From contig UBYA01000010.1 in the NCBI GenBank assembly GCA_900469615.1, positions 282,248 to 346,247 of the forward strand: a stretch of DNA of 64,000 nt, in the 5' to 3' direction. The stretch comes from Hyphomicrobiales bacterium (GTDB lineage Bacteria > Pseudomonadota > Alphaproteobacteria > Rhizobiales > Rhizobiaceae). The translations under genes were made by a program, and so were the position numbers. The notes below the pieces were generated by a model that saw nothing but the letters and a program-made list of their open reading frames with translations, was not told the origin of the DNA and ran no database searches. Positions 9,532 through 17,683 of the stretch are shown piece by piece. How positions within the stretch are numbered: position 1 is the first letter of the stretch; every line of letters begins with the position of its first letter.

Positions 9532-10251
9532 ATGCGCACCATCGGCCTGATCGGCGGCATGAGTTTCGAGAGTTCGGTAGTCTACTATCGCCTGATCAAT
9601 GAAATGGTCCGGGAACGTCTGGGCGGCCTGTCCTCGGCCGAGATGGTCATGTACTCCGTCAATTTCGAGGAAATCGTCGCGCTGCAGAAGGCCGGACGCT
9701 GGGCCGATGCCGCCGACCGTCTTGCCGACGCGGCGCAGCGCCTTGAGACCGCGGGCGCCGAATGCGTGCTCATCTGCACCAACACCATGCACCTGATCGC
9801 CCCCCAGGTTGCCGAACGCGTTTCCGCTCCGCTCATCCATATCATCGATGAAACCGCTGCCGCGCTAAGGGCCGCAGGCCGGGTAAAGCCGCTTCTGCTG
9901 GCGACGCGCTACACCATGGAACACGGCTTCTATGCCGAGCGCATGGCCAAAAACGGCGTCTCGATCATGGTGCCAAGCGCGGAAGATCGCACCGTGACGC
10001 ATGACATCATCTTCAACGAGCTCTGCGCCGGCATCATCAAGGACGAGTCGCGCCGTAAGCTGAACGCTATCATCGAGCGCGCCAAGGCCGAAGGCGCCGA
10101 TAGCGTCATCCTCGGCTGCACCGAAATCTGCCTCATCCTCGATCCCAAAGCGCTGATCCTGCCCGGCTTCGACACCACGACGATTCACGCGGAAGCTGCC
10201 GTCGACTTCGCGCTGGCGAATGAAAAGGCAAGCAACAGCTGCGCGGCCTGA
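9532..10251 (+). CDS. aspartate/glutamate racemase family protein
   Basis: 239 residues, cofactor-independent two-cysteine racemase fold. The two catalytic cysteines are Cys82 in LICTNTMH and Cys196 in ILGCTEICL; the N-terminal IGLIGGMSFESS loop binds the substrate carboxylate. Such enzymes interconvert L- and D-aspartate (or glutamate), supplying D-amino acids for the wall or allowing their use. Both cysteines are present, so racemisation is plausible. It is controlled in all likelihood by the divergent Lrp-family gene. Confidence 0.9.
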   Translation: MRTIGLIGGMSFESSVVYYRLINEMVRERLGGLSSAEMVMYSVNFEEIVALQKAGRWADAADRLADAAQRLETAGAECVLICTNTMHLIAPQVAERVSAPLIHIIDETAAALRAAGRVKPLLLATRYTMEHGFYAERMAKNGVSIMVPSAEDRTVTHDIIFNELCAGIIKDESRRKLNAIIERAKAEGADSVILGCTEICLILDPKALILPGFDTTTIHAEAAVDFALANEKASNSCAA

Positions 10252-10274
10252 TCTCAATCAATTTACTTGACTCA

Positions 10275-10322
10275 GTCCAATAAATAATGGACATCGTCTC
10301 CTATAACTGAGGAGACGATGTC
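10275..10322 (+). promoter_or_regulatory. 12-bp-stem hairpin over the RBS of the MarR-GNAT gene
   Basis: Perfect arms GACATCGTCTCC (10290-10301) and GGAGACGATGTC (10311-10322) flank a 9-nt loop; the right arm contains the GGAG ribosome-binding site and ends one base before the ATG at 10323. A second small inverted repeat GTCCA/TGGAC (10275-10279, 10288-10292) overlaps the left arm. It could be a DNA operator for MarR dimers, an mRNA hairpin hiding the start, or both. Confidence 0.65.
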
Positions 10323-11252
10323 ATGACCCCTGCTGCCGAATTTGCGACCATCGATGCCGTCCGCGATTTCAATCGCTTCTACACCGGCTTTCTCGGTGTT
10401 CTGAACAAGGCCTATCTCGACAGCCCCTACACGCTGACGGATGTCCGCGTGCTGTTCGAAGTCGGTTTTCGCGGCGGCGTCGCCGCCTCGGCACTGACCC
10501 GCGACCTTCATCTCGATCCCGCCTATCTCAGCCGCATCGTCAAGCGCTTTCGCGAGGACGGTCTGATCGAAACGACACCGGACCCGAGCGATGCCCGCAG
10601 CCAGGTCATAAAAGTCACCGAAAAGGGACAGCGCCAGTTCGAGGAATTCGTCCGCCGTTCCCGCGCGCAGATCGCCGGATATTTCGAACGGCTCGCAATC
10701 GGCGCTCCCGAACAGGTTGTCGCCGCCATGCGGACGATCCAGGATACGCTCGGTGCCGACGAAACCACTGCCTCCCCGGCTATCATCCGCAACCACCGCA
10801 TCGGCGATATCGGCTGGATCGTGCAGAGCCAGGGCCGCTTCTACAGCGAGGAATATGGCTGGGATCAGCGCTTCGAGGGGCTGGTGGCCGAAGTCGCCGG
10901 AAAATTCCTCTCCAACTTCAATCCGCAGAAGGACCGGTGCTGGATCGCCGAGCGAGGCGGCCTCAACGTCGGCTCCGCCATGATCGCCGACGGCGGCAAC
11001 GGCATCGCCAAGCTCCGGCTGCTCTATGTCGACAAGGCCGCGCGCGGCCTCGGCCTCGGCAAACTGCTGGTCGACGAATGCATCCGCTTTTCGCGCGACG
11101 CCGGCTATGAAAAGCTCTCGCTCTGGACCAACGACATCCTCGATACCGCGCGAGCTATCTATATCAAGGCGGGCTTCAGGCTCGTCGCGGAGGAAAAGCA
11201 TCGCATGTTCGGCCCCGAGTTGAACGGCCAGACCTGGGAACTCGATCTCTGA
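10323..11252 (+). CDS. MarR-type HTH fused to a GNAT acetyltransferase
   Basis: 309 residues in two domains. Residues about 10-145 form a MarR winged HTH (LTDVRVLFEVG, then LHLDPAYLSRIVKRFREDGLIE and the wing DPSDARSQVIKVTEKG). Residues about 155-309 form a GNAT fold with the acetyl-CoA loop VDKAARGLGLGKLLVDE and the ARAIYIKAGF helix. This fusion is a recognised family; members are thought to acetylate small molecules or proteins while sensing a ligand. Start choice is firm: the ATG follows a GAGGAG site directly. The upstream hairpin suggests self-control. Confidence 0.92.
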   Translation: MTPAAEFATIDAVRDFNRFYTGFLGVLNKAYLDSPYTLTDVRVLFEVGFRGGVAASALTRDLHLDPAYLSRIVKRFREDGLIETTPDPSDARSQVIKVTEKGQRQFEEFVRRSRAQIAGYFERLAIGAPEQVVAAMRTIQDTLGADETTASPAIIRNHRIGDIGWIVQSQGRFYSEEYGWDQRFEGLVAEVAGKFLSNFNPQKDRCWIAERGGLNVGSAMIADGGNGIAKLRLLYVDKAARGLGLGKLLVDECIRFSRDAGYEKLSLWTNDILDTARAIYIKAGFRLVAEEKHRMFGPELNGQTWELDL

Positions 11253-11330
11253 ACCTGATAAGCGAATGGACAAGCTCAAGGGTGAACCATATCTTTCGAT
11301 GCACTCCCGATTTGCATCGAGATATCGCCC

Positions 11331-11852
11331 ATGACGACGAATGCCGAAATCCGGATAGTGCCGATTGCCGCCGAATATATCGATGGCTTTCACAAGGCGC
11401 TCGATGCGGTCGCACGCGAGCGGGAATACCTGACCTTACTCGAAGCGTTTCCGCTGGAGGAAACGCGCGCCTTCGTGCTCGGCATGATCGAGAGCGGCAA
11501 CCCGCAATTCGTCGCGCTTGCTGATAAGGAGGTGGTCGGCTGGTGCGACATCAGCCGCCATGCGTTTGCCTCTCATGCACACGCCGGCAAGCTCGGAATG
11601 GGCATCATTCCGGCCTATCGCGGGAAGGGATTGGGCCGCCGATTGTTGGAAGCGGCGCTGCGTGCCGCGCGCGAGACTGGAATCGAACGCGTCGAACTCA
11701 GCGTTCATGCCGACAACCACCGGGCCATCGCACTTTATGAGAAAGTCGGCTTTGTTCGCGAGGGGCTGGCTCGCAAGTCCGTTCGGATAGATGGACGCTA
11801 CAAGGACGCAATCCACATGGCATTGCTACACGAGCAGCCCAACCAACCATGA
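11331..11852 (+). CDS. GNAT-family N-acetyltransferase
   Basis: 173 residues, one GNAT domain. Motif A is LGMGIIPAYRGKGLGRRLLEAAL, with the R-G-K-G-L-G acetyl-CoA loop, and motif B is HADNHRAIALYEKVGFVREG; the C-terminus (DGRYKDAIHMALL) fits the RimJ/RimL-like small-molecule group. Substrate unknown. It follows the MarR-GNAT gene by 78 bp in the same direction, so co-transcription is possible. Confidence 0.87.
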   Translation: MTTNAEIRIVPIAAEYIDGFHKALDAVAREREYLTLLEAFPLEETRAFVLGMIESGNPQFVALADKEVVGWCDISRHAFASHAHAGKLGMGIIPAYRGKGLGRRLLEAALRAARETGIERVELSVHADNHRAIALYEKVGFVREGLARKSVRIDGRYKDAIHMALLHEQPNQP

Positions 11853-11898
11853 CCATTTCGCCGACAGTCTTGCTGCAACGCAAAAAATCGCTTGATTT

Positions 11899-11914
11899 GG
11901 AAACGATCATTTCC
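11899..11914. promoter_or_regulatory. near-palindrome upstream of TetR gene, candidate operator
   Basis: GGAAACGATCATTTCC is a 16-bp inverted repeat with two mismatched positions, placed 12 bp before the ATG of the TetR-family gene at 11927. Position and symmetry suit autorepression. Confidence 0.5.
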
Positions 11915-11926
11915 TAAAAGAGCTGC

Positions 11927-12544
11927 ATGACGACAGGCACTCTCGACATCGCACCGAAGCTTCGCGGACGCCCGCGTGAATTCGACATGGATTCCGCGCT
12001 CGATGAAGCACTGAATGTCTTTTCGGAGCGAGGCTATCATGCCGCCTCGATCAGCGAATTGACCGAGGCCATGGGCCTGACCGCCGGCAGCGTCTACAAG
12101 GCGTTCGGCGACAAGCGCGGCGTCTTTCTCGCCGCTTTCGGCCGATATCGCCAGGTCCGTCAGCAATTGATCGACGAGACCCTCGCCGAGGCTCCGAACG
12201 GATACGAGAAGCTGCGCGCCTTGGTGACATTCTTCGCCGAAGCCTCCTGTGGCGAGATCGGCCGCCGAGGCTGTCTCGTCGTCGGCAGCGCGACCGAGCT
12301 TGTGCTTTTCGACGACGAAGTCGCCAGCCGCGTCGGCGTGGCGTTCGATTTCGACGAGCGGCGGATTCTGGATCTTATCCGCCTGGGCCAGGCCGATGGC
12401 TCCATTGCCGGAAATATCGACCCGGAAATCACCGCCCGCGCCTTGCTTGCCCTCACGAAGGGCATGCGCGTGATCGGAAAAACCGGCCGCAAAACCGAAC
12501 ATATGCTCGCCGTCGCGGAGACGGCCATGAAACTGTTGACCTGA
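11927..12544 (+). CDS. TetR/AcrR-family transcriptional regulator
   Basis: 205 residues. The DNA-binding head reads GRPREFDMDSALDEALNVFSERGY and ISELTEAMGLTAGSVYKAFGDKRGVF, close to the AcrR/YxaF-type subgroup whose N-terminus starts with an Arg-rich GRPREF arm. The C-terminal helical domain includes EIGRRGCLVVGSATEL, a common feature of this subgroup. It sits 52 bp upstream of an MFS efflux gene on the same strand, which suggests it represses the pump and itself until the pump's substrate binds. Confidence 0.9.
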   Translation: MTTGTLDIAPKLRGRPREFDMDSALDEALNVFSERGYHAASISELTEAMGLTAGSVYKAFGDKRGVFLAAFGRYRQVRQQLIDETLAEAPNGYEKLRALVTFFAEASCGEIGRRGCLVVGSATELVLFDDEVASRVGVAFDFDERRILDLIRLGQADGSIAGNIDPEITARALLALTKGMRVIGKTGRKTEHMLAVAETAMKLLT

Positions 12545-12596
12545 TTTTCATAGAATTCTTGGGGACCCGATCCCCTGCCCGTATCGAGGACGAGTC

Positions 12597-13811
12597 ATGC
12601 CCGCAACTGCCGCCGCCAGACGGGAGAGCACGCCGCTCCCTGAAAAGACCATTTCACCGCTGCTGACATTCATGTTCGCCGCCGCCTGCGGGCTGGTCGC
12701 CGCCAATCTCTATTACGGGCAGCCGCTCGCCGGCCCCATCAGCCAGTCGCTCGGTTTCACGCCGGCCGCCACCGGCCTCATCGTCACACTGACGCAGATC
12801 GGCTACGGCCTGGGCCTGTTGCTGATCGTCCCGCTGGGAGACCTTCTGGAAAACCGCAAGCTGGTGTTGACGCTGGTGGCGCTTTCCGCCGCGGCTCTGG
12901 TCGGGGCAGCCTTTGCGTGGTCGCCATCCCTGTTCCTGCTCGCTTCGCTCTGTATCGGCCTCGCCTCCGTCGCGGTTCAGGTTCTGGTGCCTTTCGCTGC
13001 CCATATGGCGCCTGACGCCAGCCGAGGCGCCGTCGTCGGCAATGTCATGAGCGGCCTGCTCTGCGGGATCATGCTGGCCCGCCCGGCGGCAAGCTTCCTC
13101 TCCGAGCTTCTGTCCTGGCACGCGGTCTATATCATCTCGGCCGGTATCATGGTCGGGCTGATCGTCATACTGCGCGTGGTTTTGCCGACCCGCGTGCCGC
13201 ATACTAGGCTGCATTATGGGCAGTTGCTCTCCTCCATGGGCCATCTGGCCCTGCATACGCCCGTCCTGCAACGGCGAGCCCTCTATCAGGCCTGCATGTT
13301 CGGCGCGTTCAGTCTTTTCTGGACGACGACGCCGCTACTGCTGGCAAGCCCGGCCTTCGGGCTGACGCAGAACGGCATTGCACTCTTTGCCCTCGCCGGT
13401 GCGGCCGGCGCAGTCGCCTCGCCGATCGCCGGGCGGGTTGCCGACCGCGGCTGGACGACGCTTGCCACCGCCTTCGCCCTGGTGCTTGCGATCGTCGCCT
13501 TCGTGATCGGTCATTTTTCCGGTAGCGGTTCCTTGCCGGCGCTGGTCACGCTGACGCTCTCCGGCATCATGCTCGACTTCGGCGTCCAGACCAATCTCGT
13601 GCTCGGCCAGCGCGCCATCTTCGCGCTCAGCGCCGAACATCGCAGCCGCCTCAACGGCCTCTACATGGCGACCTTCTTTGCCGGCGGCGCCCTCGGTTCC
13701 GCGCTTGGCGGCTGGGCCTATGCGGCCGGCGGATGGAACATGGCCTCGTGGATCGGCGTCGCTTTCCCCGTCGTCGCGCTGCTTGCCTTCCTGACCGAGC
13801 GCAAGGGCTGA
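12597..13811 (+). CDS. MFS transporter, drug/metabolite efflux type
   Basis: 404 residues with about 12 hydrophobic segments, the first at about residues 20-40 (LLTFMFAAACGLVAANLYYG). The loop 2-3 MFS signature is seen as PLGDLLENRKLVL, and LVPFAAHMAPDASRGAVVG is the conserved loop after helix 4. The YYGQPLAGPI segment is characteristic of the YnfM/YdhP-type efflux carriers of the inner membrane. It is directly downstream of a TetR gene and convergent, with 1 bp to spare, with a FAD monooxygenase gene. Confidence 0.88.
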   Translation: MPATAAARRESTPLPEKTISPLLTFMFAAACGLVAANLYYGQPLAGPISQSLGFTPAATGLIVTLTQIGYGLGLLLIVPLGDLLENRKLVLTLVALSAAALVGAAFAWSPSLFLLASLCIGLASVAVQVLVPFAAHMAPDASRGAVVGNVMSGLLCGIMLARPAASFLSELLSWHAVYIISAGIMVGLIVILRVVLPTRVPHTRLHYGQLLSSMGHLALHTPVLQRRALYQACMFGAFSLFWTTTPLLLASPAFGLTQNGIALFALAGAAGAVASPIAGRVADRGWTTLATAFALVLAIVAFVIGHFSGSGSLPALVTLTLSGIMLDFGVQTNLVLGQRAIFALSAEHRSRLNGLYMATFFAGGALGSALGGWAYAAGGWNMASWIGVAFPVVALLAFLTERKG

Positions 13812-13812
13812 A

Positions 13813-15057
13813 TCACGACGGCTGCGGCATAGCCTGCCGCAACCAGTCGCATTCCCGCAGGCCGGCCCCGTTGAACGGATCAACCAGCGTGCCGGAAACG
13901 ATGCCCGCCAGAATTTGCGGAGCCGGCGGAATCTTGGCAAGGGTGGCGACCAGCCGGTCGCGAATCCACGCCAACCCGGAGGAATCCGACTGGTAGAACG
14001 GGGTGAACGACAACGACAGCAACTGGAACAGCCGCACATGCATCCGCCGCGCTTTGGCATAGGCCGAAAGTGCGGCCTCGATGGTCTCGTGCCCGGCAAG
14101 GGCGTGCGCCAGAGCCGCCACATCGAGCAGGGCCATGTTGGCACCCTGCCCCAGCTGCGGGCTGGTGGAATGCGCTGCGTCACCGACGAAAACCGTCCGC
14201 CCGCTATAGGGAGTCTTCATGGTGCGGTGGGCGTACCGGGCCAGCGTCAGCTGGTCCCAGTCGGTGATCTGCTCCAGCAGGGGTTCGCATTCCGGCCAGT
14301 AACCACGGATCGTCTGCTTCCAGGCATCGAGCCCGCGCTTGCGCACCTCATCCGCATCCGCGACCTTCAGGCTCCAGAACAACGCCGCCTGCCTGGGCAT
14401 ATCGCGCCTTCTTCTGCCGATCGGCAGCACGCCGATCATCACGCTCGCTTTGTCGTAGCGTTGCGTCAGCGCCGCCTGATCCACCAGTCCATCCGGGCAA
14501 TCGAGCGTTGCCCAGAAGGCGCCATAGACGAGATTTCGAACACGCGGCGCGACGGGTGAAACCGCCGCCAGCTCCGATCGCGCACCGCTGGCATCGATGA
14601 CGAGATCGTAAGGTCCGAGACGCTCGCCTCCCTCGACGGAAAGATAGCTGCTGCTTCCCTCCTCCACCACGCCGACAACCCGCAGGCCCGTATAGACCGG
14701 ATGCCGTCGCGCGGAGACCTCGTCATGAAGCGTGTCGAACAGGGCGGCGCGATGAACGCCGAGCCCATAGCGGCCGCCCGGCAGCGCATTGTAGCGCACA
14801 TCGAGGACGATGCGGCCATGGGTCTCCGTGCCGAACAACCGGTCGATGCGGTTGCCGGCTGCGTGGATTGCCGGGCCAAGGCCAAGCGATTCAAGGACGG
14901 TCAATCCGGTCGGCTGCAGCATCAGCGCCGAGCCGACCGGTGCCGGCTTGTCGAAACGCTCGATAATATCAGTCGCATGACCCGCACGGGTAAGAAGGAG
15001 AGAGGCGGCAAGACCGGCAGGCCCGGCGCCGACGATGGCAATCTTGAGAGGCTTCAC
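13813..15057 (-). CDS. FAD-dependent aromatic-type monooxygenase
   Basis: About 414 residues from a GTG at 15057, which lies 10 nt after the HxlR stop; an ATG at 15117 would overlap that gene. The FAD-binding motif is IAIVGAGPAGLAASLLLTRAG, the ADP-ribose-side motif is LVIDASGARSELA, and FVGDAAHSTSPQLGQGANMAL is the second FAD motif of the p-hydroxybenzoate hydroxylase group. These flavoproteins use NAD(P)H and O2 to hydroxylate aromatic or related compounds; substrate not known. It probably forms an operon with the HxlR-family regulator upstream. Confidence 0.88.
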   Translation of the reverse strand: MKPLKIAIVGAGPAGLAASLLLTRAGHATDIIERFDKPAPVGSALMLQPTGLTVLESLGLGPAIHAAGNRIDRLFGTETHGRIVLDVRYNALPGGRYGLGVHRAALFDTLHDEVSARRHPVYTGLRVVGVVEEGSSSYLSVEGGERLGPYDLVIDASGARSELAAVSPVAPRVRNLVYGAFWATLDCPDGLVDQAALTQRYDKASVMIGVLPIGRRRRDMPRQAALFWSLKVADADEVRKRGLDAWKQTIRGYWPECEPLLEQITDWDQLTLARYAHRTMKTPYSGRTVFVGDAAHSTSPQLGQGANMALLDVAALAHALAGHETIEAALSAYAKARRMHVRLFQLLSLSFTPFYQSDSSGLAWIRDRLVATLAKIPPAPQILAGIVSGTLVDPFNGAGLRECDWLRQAMPQPS

Positions 15058-15067
15058 TCTGCGAGGC

Positions 15068-15484
15068 TCAGTCCGGCAATTGATCGAAACGGATTCTTGC
15101 GGCCCTGACCGCCTCATGATTGGCTTCGGCCCAGTTCAGAAGCTGCGCCAGCGGGACATAGAGCGAGCGCCCGAGCTCCGTCATCCTGTATTCGACGCTC
15201 GGCGGCTTGGTGGGAAACACCTCGCGGTCGACATAACCGTCGCGCTGGAGATCGCGCAGCGTCTGCGTCAGCATGCGCTGGGAAATGTCTGGCACCAGCC
15301 GACGCAATTCGCCGAAGCGATACGAGCGTTTCGCCAACGTCTCCAACAGCAGCACCGACCATTTTCCGCCGATTTGCGAAATCAGATCGCGCACCGGACA
15401 GTTGCCGAAATCGAGATTGCTGAGGTCGACGTCGCGCAATGGCGGATCCATGCTGCGCAGATTGACGACGGTGCTGGTGCCCAT
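15068..15484 (-). CDS. HxlR-family transcriptional regulator
   Basis: 138 residues, one HxlR winged HTH. The family hallmark Cys29 is present in [20 protein letters not shown], followed by [23 protein letters not shown] and the wing [12 protein letters not shown]. In studied members (YodB, QorR, HypR) this N-terminal cysteine senses quinones or oxidants. It is divergent from a QorB-like quinone reductase gene, the same pairing as ytfH/qorB in Escherichia coli, and read together with the FAD monooxygenase gene behind it. Confidence 0.92.
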   Translation of the reverse strand: MGTSTVVNLRSMDPPLRDVDLSNLDFGNCPVRDLISQIGGKWSVLLLETLAKRSYRFGELRRLVPDISQRMLTQTLRDLQRDGYVDREVFPTKPPSVEYRMTELGRSLYVPLAQLLNWAEANHEAVRAARIRFDQLPD

Positions 15485-15622
15485 GCCGGTTCCCTTTTAG
15501 TAACTTGCAGCCAAAAAACTGCCCCCTTTACACCATGAAGTCAATTCCTATTCTAGCGCTAGTCTCTTTTTGAGAGCAACAAGGCCCTTGCAAATTCGCA
15601 GCGGTCAAACAAGGAAAAACAT
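15485..15622. promoter_or_regulatory. divergent promoter region of HxlR and QorB-like genes
   Basis: 138 bp between the two start codons. It contains CTAGCGCTAG, a perfect 10-bp palindrome at 15553-15562, and GCAG/CTGC half-sites around 15508-15527 near the HxlR start. Either may be the HxlR operator; the sequence does not decide. AAGGA precedes the ATG at 15623 by about 7 nt. Confidence 0.4.
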
Positions 15623-16510
15623 ATGAGCAGCACTCTTCTCGTCACCGGCGCTGCCGGTCAGCTTGGTCAGCGCGTCATTCATCACCTGCTGGAGACATAC
15701 AAGGTCGCGCCCGGCCGCATCATTGCCGCCACGCGCAGCCCGGAGAAGCTTGCCGATCTCGCCGCAAAGGGTGTCGTTACCCGAAAGGCAGATTTCGACG
15801 ATGCCGCCACCCTGCCCGCCGCCTTTGCCGGCGTCGATCGCCTGCTGATCGTCAGCACCGACGCGCTCGCGGTCCCCGGCCAGCGCCTGAAGCAGCAAAC
15901 GGCCGCAGTCGAAGCCGCAAAGCAGGCAGGCGTGAAGCACATTCTCTACACCTCCATGCCCGCGCCGGAAACCTCGCTCGTCAGCTTCGCGCCCGACCAT
16001 CTCGGCACGGAAAACGCCATCAAGGCAAGCGGCATCGGCTATACGATCCTGCGCGACGCCTGGTACTTCGACAACTATCTGATGGGCCTGCCGCACAGCC
16101 TTGAAACCGGCAAGTGGTACACCGCGACCGGCGGCGGCCGCGTCAGCAACATCAGCCGCGAAGACTGCGCGCTCGCCATCGCAGCCGCCCTCGCGTCCGA
16201 CACGACCGACAACGCCACCTATACGCTGACGGGCTCGACCGCCGTCACAGTCGAGGATATCGCCAGCGTCGTCAGCAGGATCGCCGGCCGTCCGCTCGAA
16301 GTCGTACAGGTCAACGACGAACAGTTGGCCGCCGGCCTCACCGGCGCCGGCCTGCCGAAATTCGTCGTCGACATGCTCGTCTCTGCCGATGCCAACACCC
16401 GCGCCGGCAACTTCGATATCCTCACCAACGACTTCAACAAGCTGACCGGCAAGGAACCGCAGACGCTGCGGAGCTTCTTCGAAGAACATAAGGCCGCATT
16501 GGCTGGCTGA
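15623..16510 (+). CDS. NmrA-like NAD(P)H:quinone oxidoreductase (QorB/YtfG-like)
   Basis: 295 residues, atypical short-chain dehydrogenase fold. The N-terminal NAD(P) loop is LLVTGAAGQLGQRVI, followed by AATRSPEKLADLAAKG, a basic patch that suits NADPH. The typical QorB segments YTSMPAPETS, GIGYTILRDAWYFDNY and NISREDCALAIAAAL are present; the catalytic YxxxK of classical SDRs is absent, as usual in NmrA-like proteins. It should reduce quinones in two-electron steps, limiting redox cycling. It is divergent from the HxlR regulator. Confidence 0.9.
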   Translation: MSSTLLVTGAAGQLGQRVIHHLLETYKVAPGRIIAATRSPEKLADLAAKGVVTRKADFDDAATLPAAFAGVDRLLIVSTDALAVPGQRLKQQTAAVEAAKQAGVKHILYTSMPAPETSLVSFAPDHLGTENAIKASGIGYTILRDAWYFDNYLMGLPHSLETGKWYTATGGGRVSNISREDCALAIAAALASDTTDNATYTLTGSTAVTVEDIASVVSRIAGRPLEVVQVNDEQLAAGLTGAGLPKFVVDMLVSADANTRAGNFDILTNDFNKLTGKEPQTLRSFFEEHKAALAG

Positions 16511-16556
16511 GTTTTTGATGAAGGTCAGGCGAGGCTTGCTTTACCGCACCTTCAAG

Positions 16557-16701
16557 CATGGCCCCTCACCCCGCAAGCGGGGCGAGGGAGTTTTTGCTTA
16601 AAGCACAACTCTGACCGGGCGATGCAATCATGGGATTGCTCTGTCGTCCCTTCTCCCCGCAGTGCGGGGAGAAGGCTAGGATGAGGGGCCAGGTAGAAAG
16701 G
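16557..16701. repeat. RIME-like palindromic intergenic repeat (copy B)
   Basis: Between the convergent QorB-like and pdxJ genes. Palindromic modules are GGCCCCTCACCCCGC/GCGGGGCGAGGG at about 16559-16590 and CCCTTCTCCCCGCAGTGCGGGGAGAAGG at about 16649-16676 (two inverted halves around AGTG), ending in GATGAGGGGCC, which mirrors the opening GGCCCCTCA. This outer-arm symmetry makes the whole element one long imperfect palindrome. It may also act as a terminator for both flanking genes. Confidence 0.75.
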
Positions 16702-16744
16702 CACGACAAAGCCAAACGCGCCTGACCAGCCGCAAATCAGGCTA

Positions 16745-17497
16745 TCAAACCACCTGACCACAAGCCCGGCGGAAGCGGCGAACCGTTTCGGCCATGCCAT
16801 ATTCCAGCGCATCCGCCGTCAATCCATGACCGATCGAAGTCTCCGCAAGCTTCGGAATGCGCTTGAGAAGCGGCGGCAGGTTGGCAACCGTCAGATCGTG
16901 GCCGGCGTTGACATCGAGGCCGTTGGCAAAGGCCGCATCGGCCGTCTTGCCGAGCGCCTCGAGAATGACGGCGGCCTTCTCCGGGTCATCGTAGCAGCCG
17001 CCATAGGGACCGGTGTAGAGCTCGATGCGATCGGCGCCCACTTCCCTGGCAATCTTCACCGCGTCGGCATCGCCGTCGCCATCGGCGAACAGCGAAACGC
17101 GGCAGCCGATGGTCTTGTACTTGGCGACGACGTCGACCAGCAGCTCGCGGTTCTTGCGAAAATCCCAGCCGTGATCCGACGTTGCCTGCGCCGGATCGTC
17201 GGGCACGAGCGTTACCTGCTCGGGCTCGGCGGCTGCGCAGAGATCGAAGAACTCGTCGCTCGGATAGCCCTCGATATTGAACTCCGCCTCCGGAAATTCG
17301 TCATCGATCAGCGCGCGGATATCGGGTAGATCGGAAAAGCGGACATGCCGCTGATCGGGACGCGGATGAACCGTCAGACCGCTGGCGCCGGCGGCAAGCG
17401 CGATACGGCCAAGCCCGATAACACTCGGCCAGGGAAGATCGCGCCGGTTGCGCAGCATCGCGATGGCATTGAGGTTCACGGAAAGCTTGGCGGGCAT
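16745..17497 (-). CDS. pdxJ: pyridoxine 5'-phosphate synthase
   Basis: 250 residues, one TIM barrel. It condenses 1-deoxyxylulose-5-phosphate with 3-amino-2-oxopropyl phosphate to make pyridoxine phosphate (vitamin B6). Family positions are visible: [14 protein letters not shown] at the start, His44 and Arg46 in [10 protein letters not shown], Glu in [18 protein letters not shown], His in NAGHDLTV and the phosphate-binding [11 protein letters not shown] at the end. It is a single gene, with a RIME-like repeat after its stop. Confidence 0.95.
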   Translation of the reverse strand: MPAKLSVNLNAIAMLRNRRDLPWPSVIGLGRIALAAGASGLTVHPRPDQRHVRFSDLPDIRALIDDEFPEAEFNIEGYPSDEFFDLCAAAEPEQVTLVPDDPAQATSDHGWDFRKNRELLVDVVAKYKTIGCRVSLFADGDGDADAVKIAREVGADRIELYTGPYGGCYDDPEKAAVILEALGKTADAAFANGLDVNAGHDLTVANLPPLLKRIPKLAETSIGHGLTADALEYGMAETVRRFRRACGQVV

Positions 17498-17683
17498 GAT
17501 CGAAATCCCTGATTTTCAAAGCGGACGGTAGCAGCCGTTCTATGCCATTATGCCCAGCAAAACCAACGAGATTCCGACATCGACCCATGCAAAACTTTGA
17601 TGGGCACCTTCGATCCGCGCCACCATGCAGTGACGCGGCGATGCATTGGTCTTTTCCGGCCATCCCATGCCTCCGGAGCCGCC

